Origin: an uncultured Burkholderiales bacterium
GTDB lineage: Bacteria > Pseudomonadota > Gammaproteobacteria > Burkholderiales > Burkholderiaceae_E
Assembly (NCBI GenBank): GCA_903898725.1
Contig: CAIUGQ010000706.1
Location: 1-17,869 of the forward strand
Direction of reading: 5' to 3'
Length of the DNA stretch: 17,869 nt
In this document: piece after piece, positions 15,911 through 17,869 of the stretch
Layout of the letters: each line of letters opens with the position of its first letter
How positions within the stretch are numbered: the first letter of the stretch is position 1
Notes under the pieces: model-generated
What the model was told of the DNA's origin: nothing
The model's input: the letters and a program-made list of their open reading frames with translations, nothing else
Database searches by the model: none
Program-made: the position numbers and the translations under genes

Positions 15911-16444
15911 TTACTTCTTCTTCTTGGGGGCGATGATCATGATCATCTGCCGCCCTTCGAGCTTCGGCATCGACTCGACCTGCCCGACCCCTTCGAGATC
16001 GGTGCGGATCCGCTCTAGCAGCCGGACGCCGAACTCCTGGTGGGCCATCTCGCGGCCCCGGAATCGCAGCGTGATCTTGGCCTTGTCGCCCTCGTCCAGG
16101 AACCGGTTCAGGTTGCGCAGCTTGACGTTGTAGTCGTTGTCATCCGTACCCGGCCGGAACTTGACTTCCTTGACCTGGATGATCTTCTGCTTGGCCCGGG
16201 CCTCGGCGGCGCGCTTCTGTTCCTGATACTTGAACTTGCCGTAGTCCATCAGCCGCGCCACCGGCGGCACCGCCGTGGGGGCGATCTCGACCAGGTCGAC
16301 CTCGGCTTCCTCGGCCATCCGGATGGCGTCCCGCGTGGCGACGATGCCCAGCGGCTGGTTGTCGACGCCCATCAGGCGCAGTTCGGGGACGTTGATCTCG
16401 CCATTGATGCGGTGACCACGGTCCCGCTCGTTCGCAGTAGCTAT
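15911..16444 (-). CDS. infC: Translation initiation factor IF-3 (AUA start)
   Basis: IF-3 (177 residues) binds the 30S subunit and rejects poor initiation codons. The core is clear: LMGVDNQPLGIV, EEAEVDLVEIAP, PPVARLMDYGKFKYQEQKR, KEVKFRPGTDDNDYNVKLR, ITLRFRGREMAHQEFG and the Lys-rich C-terminus. The first ATG (16372) would delete the conserved HRINGEINVPELRL, which lies in frame upstream. The frame can be followed back to ATA at 16444, giving MATNERDRGHRINGE, and a GGAG lies eight bases before it. No ATG, GTG or TTG occurs in between. infC genes are known for rare AUU/AUC/AUA starts that let IF-3 repress its own synthesis. The gene is 81 bases after thrS. Confidence 0.95.
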   Translation of the reverse strand: MATANERDRGHRINGEINVPELRLMGVDNQPLGIVATRDAIRMAEEAEVDLVEIAPTAVPPVARLMDYGKFKYQEQKRAAEARAKQKIIQVKEVKFRPGTDDNDYNVKLRNLNRFLDEGDKAKITLRFRGREMAHQEFGVRLLERIRTDLEGVGQVESMPKLEGRQMIMIIAPKKKK

Positions 16445-16456
16445 GCTGTCATCTCC
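16442..16456 (-). promoter_or_regulatory. Ribosome binding site and AUA start of infC
   Basis: On the minus strand GGAG is followed by eight bases and then ATA. The spacing is ideal, which supports the non-AUG start. An ATG immediately after the GGAG is too close to be used and opens only a three-codon frame whose TAG overlaps the ATA. Confidence 0.75.
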
Positions 16457-16525
16457 AACAGGGGAATCGAACGCCGACGGGACGGCAGAAGGCCGACCCC
16501 CCGCAGCCGGCGTTCCTCGGAGGCT

Positions 16526-17869
16526 TCAGGCCTTCCGGTCGGAGACGTCTTCCGCGAGGCGCCGGCTGAATGCGTCGAGGGCCATCGGACCCAGATCGAC
16601 GCCTCCGCGCGCACGTACGGCGACCTGCCCAGCCTGCCGCTCCTTGTCGCCCACGACGAGCAGATACGGGAGCTTTTGCATGCTGTGCTCCCGGATCTTA
16701 TACGCGATCTTTTCGTTCCGCAAATCGGCGTGAACCCTAAACCCTTGTTTTTTCAGCGCTTGTGCAACGTCCCGGGCATAGTCGGCCTGCCCTTCGGTGA
16801 TGCTCAGCACCACCGCCTGCACCGGCGCCAGCCAGGCGGGGAACGCGCCGGCGTGGTTCTCGATCAGGATGCCGATGAAGCGCTCGAGCGAGCCGACGAT
16901 CGCACGGTGCAACATGACCGGATGGTGACGGGCATTGTCCTCGGCGACGTACTCGGCGCCCAGGCGCTGCGGCATGAAGAAGTCGACCTGCATCGTGCCG
17001 CACTGCCAGTGACGGCCGAGGGCATCGCGCAGCGTGTATTCGATCTTCGGGCCGTAGAAGGCGCCGTCGCCGGCGGCGATGGTGAACGCGACGCCGGAAC
17101 GCCGCAGCGACTCCATCACCGCGAACTCCGCCTTGTCCCAGAGCTCGTCGCTGCCGACGCGCTTCTCGGGGCGGGTCGCGACCTTGTAGAGGATGTCGGT
17201 GAAGCCGAAGTCGCGGTAGACCTCGTGCAGCAGCGCGGTGTAGGCGATGCATTCGTCGAGGATCTGATCCTCGGTGCAGAAGATGTGGCCGTCGTCCTGC
17301 ACGAATCCGCGCACCCGCATGATGCCGTGCAGCGCACCCGACGGCTCGTTTCGGTGGCAGGCGCCGAACTCGCCGTAGCGCAGCGGCAGGTCGCGGTAGC
17401 TGCGCAGGTCGCTGTTGAAGACCTGGACATGGCCCGGACAGTTCATCGGCTTGACCGCGTAGTCGCGGTTCTCAGACGCCGTCGTGAACATGTGGTCCTT
17501 GTAGTTCTCCCAGTGACCCGACTTCTCCCACAGCGAGCGGTCGAGCACCTGCGGGCAGCGGATCTCCTGGTAGCCGTGGTCCTGGTAGACGCGGCGCATG
17601 TACTGCTCGACCTGCTGCCAGAGCTGCCAGCCCTTCGGATGCCAGAACACCATGCCGGGCGCGTCGTCCTGCAGGTGGAACAGGTCGAGCTGCTTGCCGA
17701 GCTTGCGGTGGTCGCGCTTCTCGGCCTCCTCGAGCATGTGCAGGTAGGCGTCCTGATCCTCCTTGCGCGCCCACGCGGTGCCGTAGATCCGCTGCAGCAT
17801 CTCGTTCTTCGAGTCGCCGCGCCAGTACGCGCCGGCGAGCTTCATCAGCTTGAAGACCTTGAGCTTGCC
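16526..17869 (-). CDS. thrS: Threonine--tRNA ligase (5' partial)
   Basis: ThrRS charges tRNA-Thr and is a class II synthetase with a catalytic zinc. The 447 C-terminal residues are present; the frame is open to the window end, so the N-terminal TGS and editing domains (about 190 residues) are outside. Seen: WRGDSKNEMLQRIYGTAW, the catalytic domain from GMVFWHPKGW, the zinc ligands Cys in KPMNCPGH, His in DDGHIFC and His in MLHRAIVGSLERF, motif 2 (CHRNEPSGALHGIMRVRGF), and the anticodon-binding domain (QAVVLSITEGQADYARDVAQAL). It ends TGA before infC. Codons near 16690-16750 (KKQGFRV, EKIAYKI) are AT-rich, unlike the rest. Confidence 0.97.
   Translation of the reverse strand, partial: GKLKVFKLMKLAGAYWRGDSKNEMLQRIYGTAWARKEDQDAYLHMLEEAEKRDHRKLGKQLDLFHLQDDAPGMVFWHPKGWQLWQQVEQYMRRVYQDHGYQEIRCPQVLDRSLWEKSGHWENYKDHMFTTASENRDYAVKPMNCPGHVQVFNSDLRSYRDLPLRYGEFGACHRNEPSGALHGIMRVRGFVQDDGHIFCTEDQILDECIAYTALLHEVYRDFGFTDILYKVATRPEKRVGSDELWDKAEFAVMESLRRSGVAFTIAAGDGAFYGPKIEYTLRDALGRHWQCGTMQVDFFMPQRLGAEYVAEDNARHHPVMLHRAIVGSLERFIGILIENHAGAFPAWLAPVQAVVLSITEGQADYARDVAQALKKQGFRVHADLRNEKIAYKIREHSMQKLPYLLVVGDKERQAGQVAVRARGGVDLGPMALDAFSRRLAEDVSDRKA
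16697..16723 (-). promoter_or_regulatory. Candidate sigma70 promoter for infC inside thrS
   Basis: On the minus strand TTGCGG (16718-16723) precedes TATAAG (16697-16702) by 15 bases, or the overlapping TAAGAT by 17 bases. The site is in an AT-rich codon patch about 250 bases before infC. E. coli has infC promoters inside thrS. This is a pattern match only. Confidence 0.4.

Overview
The window is very GC-rich and has the gene content and order of a betaproteobacterial, probably Burkholderiales, chromosome. The main evidence is the minus-strand series thrS-infC-rpmI-rplT-pheS-pheT-ihfA-merR-tRNA-Pro, the classical gamma/beta-proteobacterial translation and IHF cluster. The infC start is a non-AUG codon. 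I cannot name a genus from sequence reading alone.

Layout from left to right. Bases 1-2010 hold the C-terminal three quarters of an AcnA-type aconitase (+). Bases 2210-4588 encode a membrane-anchored MASE1 / degenerate GGDEF / EAL protein (+). Bases 4644-7092 carry a minus-strand unit of three genes: a metallophosphoesterase-like protein, a TIGR04283-type glycosyltransferase and a TIGR04282-type (DUF2064) transferase. The two transferases overlap by ATGA. Both transferase families are known companions of radical-SAM/arsenosugar biosynthesis genes, but no radical SAM protein or arsenic methyltransferase lies in this window. Bases 7455-8843 encode a tyrosine-recombinase-like integrase (+) that appears to have lost two catalytic residues. 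It ends in a strong hairpin facing a minus-strand MFS transporter (8891-10156) that is cut in its central loop by one in-frame TAA.

Bases 10281-17869 are the housekeeping block, read right to left. ThrRS is truncated by the window end. IF-3 starts at an AUA codon. L35 and L20 follow, then an intrinsic terminator, PheRS alpha and beta, IHF alpha with an N-terminal extension, a MerR-type regulator and tRNA-Pro(GGG), which has its own -10 element and terminator. Two unusually AT-rich codon patches, in the 3' parts of thrS and pheT, contain sigma70-like promoters. These are the places where E. coli has internal promoters for infC and ihfA.

Most of the window is ordinary core genome. The items worth a second look are the orphan transferase/phosphoesterase unit, the catalytically degenerate integrase, the nonsense-split MFS gene, the 12- and 15-bp in-frame tandem repeats (in the MFS loop and the PheS N-terminus) and the pheST leader, which has a terminator but no Phe leader peptide. 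I did not find a convincing new multi-gene system.
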